DNA of 38,396 nt, taken from a virus. The stretch is taken from the IMG/VR virus record IMGVR_UViG_3300020411_000851, positions 1-38,396 of that record. One strand, given 5' to 3'. This document shows positions 37,310 to 38,396 of this stretch, piece after piece (position 1 is the first letter of the stretch; the number at the start of each line of letters is the position of its first letter). The position numbers and the translations under genes are program-made. The notes beneath the pieces were generated by a model. The model made no database searches. It worked only from the letters and a program-made list of their open reading frames with translations, and was not told where the DNA came from.

Positions 37310-37605
37310 GTTACCGAATAGAAAGTGTACTTAAGAAAGAGTTCTTCTCCTTTTTTAATATCTTTAATAGTCTTCATATGATAAATCTTGCCCCATTCTT
37401 CCTGTTCATACCATTTTACACAATTGGGGTCGTCACTGTGGTTTACAAAACCTCCTAGAGGTGTTCTCATGATGTCCTCATCCACAACCACGTGTGAAAT
37501 ACCAAGATACATCATTGCACCAATATCCTCCTTTGCAAATAGACCTTGACCTGCTACAGGACTGTCTTTTACATGGATTTCTTTAGGCAATGCTTGATAC
37601 ATCAT
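37306..37605 (-). CDS. Minimal SET-domain protein, candidate lysine methyltransferase
   Basis: From MMYQALPKEI the protein is 99 residues, essentially one SET domain. Visible motifs: an AdoMet-side GxG-type start (VAGQGLFA), the NHS motif in GFVNHSDDPNC, and a closing KKGEELFLKY in which the tyrosine sits where the catalytic Tyr of SET enzymes lies (four residues after the GEEL leucine). SET enzymes methylate protein lysines with AdoMet. There is no pre-SET or post-SET cysteine cluster and no targeting domain. The frame can be extended to a GTG at 37650, one base after the preceding stop, adding 15 residues. I prefer ATG 37605 or 37602 because the extension looks unrelated to the fold and carries a promoter-like box. 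No ribosome site supports either start. The downstream gene overlaps it by four bases. Confidence 0.8.
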   Translation of the reverse strand: MMYQALPKEIHVKDSPVAGQGLFAKEDIGAMMYLGISHVVVDEDIMRTPLGGFVNHSDDPNCVKWYEQEEWGKIYHMKTIKDIKKGEELFLKYTFYSVT

Positions 37606-37619
37606 AATAGGAATTGTAA

Positions 37620-37627
37620 TATTTATG
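37620..37627 (-). promoter_or_regulatory. Candidate late promoter CATAAATA before the SET gene
   Basis: The minus strand reads CATAAATA, seven of eight bases of the T4 late box, 14 bases before ATG 37605. If used, the mRNA leader would be very short (about 8 bases), so this is a weak call. It also lies inside the GTG-extended version of the SET frame. Confidence 0.3.
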
Positions 37628-37651
37628 TCGGTGCCCCGCTCGGAGTCCACG

Positions 37652-38179
37652 TTATTTCATGTTCCAAGACAACACCAGACGTTCTTTCTCGCTTTCACAA
37701 GGTAATGTGTAGTGACCTACAAATGATGGAAAGAATACTACCGAACCACTTCGTATATCCCTCGGAGAATAAACATCCACCCATCCTATCACATTATTGA
37801 AGGGACACACAAATTGCGTCGGCGTATGCTCCTCTGGATCATAGTCAATGTACATGACAGCACTAAACCCAATAGCTCCGTGATTATGAATAAGATGCTG
37901 ATCACCTCTTCCACCTTTCTCGAACCAATATGCATCAACATTCAGGTCAGGTAACTTTACTTCCTTCTTAAACTTCTCTAACTCATCTCTGATCAATAAC
38001 TCAATTTTCGTCCATTCTACCTTCTTTGATCGGAAGTCACTCGGAACATACTCACCAGGTTCTTTCTTAAACTCCTGATGACTCGATAAGGCTTGCAGTA
38101 ATTCCTTCTTACGATCCCAATCCTTCGCATAGAGGTGAAAGATTGGGACTGCAAACATCGGTTCGATGTATTCAGACAT
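37652..38179 (-). CDS. 2OG-Fe(II) oxygenase-like protein (175 aa)
   Basis: A full-length small 2OG-Fe(II) oxygenase. An N-terminal FAVPIFHLYAKD strand and a helical middle come before the core: YWFEKGGRGDQHLIHNHGA with H98 and H100, SGSVVFFPSFVGHYTLP with distal H156, and the 2-oxoglutarate arginine R167 eleven residues later (KERLVLSWNM). The same H-x-H layout occurs in the second oxygenase of this cluster, but the two sequences are otherwise clearly divergent, so this is not a recent duplication. Start and upstream stop share a base (TAATG), with AGGA just before. Such genes are common in marine T4-like phages; a role in protein or small-molecule hydroxylation is likely, but the substrate is unknown. 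Confidence 0.88.
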   Translation of the reverse strand: MSEYIEPMFAVPIFHLYAKDWDRKKELLQALSSHQEFKKEPGEYVPSDFRSKKVEWTKIELLIRDELEKFKKEVKLPDLNVDAYWFEKGGRGDQHLIHNHGAIGFSAVMYIDYDPEEHTPTQFVCPFNNVIGWVDVYSPRDIRSGSVVFFPSFVGHYTLPCESEKERLVLSWNMK

Positions 38180-38328
38180 TATTTCCTGCCTTGACCACGA
38201 TAACGCTTCTTAGCTCCATTACGACTGGATGCAGAATACTTTGTATGCTTCCCCATACCCTGTCTAGTTTTCTTGGGAATCGCTTCAACGAACGACTGCC
38301 CACTTAAAGATGCTTTTATTTTTGCCAT
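38179..38328 (-). CDS. Very basic small protein (49 aa)
   Basis: It starts at ATG 38328, six bases after the preceding stop, and its own stop shares a base with the next start (TAATG). The protein opens MAKIKASLSGQSFVEA and has 14 Lys/Arg against one Glu: K at 3, 5, 19, 20, 27, 30, 40, 41, 49 and R at 22, 36, 42, 44, 48. The second half (SSRNGAKKRYRGQGRK) resembles ribosomal-protein or histone-tail sequence. I recall near-identical small proteins across marine T4-like phages, without a known function. It probably binds nucleic acid or an acidic protein surface (inference). No clear ribosome site is seen. Confidence 0.8.
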   Translation of the reverse strand: MAKIKASLSGQSFVEAIPKKTRQGMGKHTKYSASSRNGAKKRYRGQGRK

Positions 38329-38334
38329 AAAGTT

Positions 38335-38396
38335 TTATTCAGTAAATTCTGGAGGAACGTATGACCCTCCTGATCCAATTACTATTCTATTCTGAA
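38335..38396 (-). CDS. C-terminal end of an upstream gene (partial)
   Basis: The last 19 codons of a gene that enters from beyond the window, reading RIVIGSGGSYVPPEFTE and then TAA at 38337-38335, six bases before the 49-residue gene. The frame is open to the window edge and the spacing fits the tight packing of this block. Too little is visible to name it; the Gly-Ser and Pro-Pro-Glu-Phe ending is probably a conserved tail of a phage protein. Confidence 0.6.
   Translation of the reverse strand, partial: QNRIVIGSGGSYVPPEFTE

Overview
The window is a tail and baseplate block from a T4-like marine myovirus, most likely a cyanophage of Synechococcus or Prochlorococcus. This rests on recognisable T4-type baseplate genes (gp25, gp6, and proteins in the gp7 and gp8 positions), a protein with a DUF4815-like N-terminus, and cyanophage-style fibre proteins. 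The DNA is AT-rich (by eye about 36% GC), and short TATAAATA-type late-promoter boxes sit in the gene junctions. Every real gene is on the minus strand, so transcription runs from high to low coordinates. There is no gene-free stretch longer than about 60 bases. I saw no tRNA, integrase, transposon, CRISPR array or photosynthesis gene.

Layout, in transcription order. (1) 38396-36334 is a packed run of small genes: the tail end of an unidentified gene, a 49-residue very basic protein, a 2OG-Fe(II) oxygenase, a minimal SET-domain protein, two small unknown proteins, and a second 2OG-Fe(II) oxygenase. Several of these overlap by 1-8 bases. (2) 36308-23807 holds gp25, gp6 and a 3435-residue gp7-position protein, joined almost without gaps behind one promoter-like box. 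(3) 23745-21931 is the gp8-position protein behind three tandem late-promoter-like boxes. (4) 21871-13523 holds a 2710-residue protein with a DUF4815-like N-terminus and a 68-residue coiled-coil protein. (5) 13536-7631 holds an 1800-residue fibre protein and a 166-residue fibre-tip-like protein. (6) 7586-1 is the first 2528 codons of another giant fibre protein that continues beyond the window.

How they fit together: gp25, gp6, gp7 and gp8 build the baseplate wedges. The downstream giants are probably the wedge periphery, fibre connectors and adhesion fibres. Five of the large proteins share the same mobile beta modules (Gly-Ser-Gly-Tyr repeats and SIDSAT-type repeats), and two share a helical module.

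Most unusual points: a SET methyltransferase-like protein between two 2OG-Fe(II) oxygenases next to a histone-tail-like basic peptide; a cupredoxin-like domain in a fibre protein that keeps a complete type-1 copper ligand set; a second, degraded cupredoxin-like copy split by another domain; and a beta-helix that appears to be interrupted by about 1,750 residues of repeats. Assignments come from reading the translated sequence and recalled family patterns; no database search was run.
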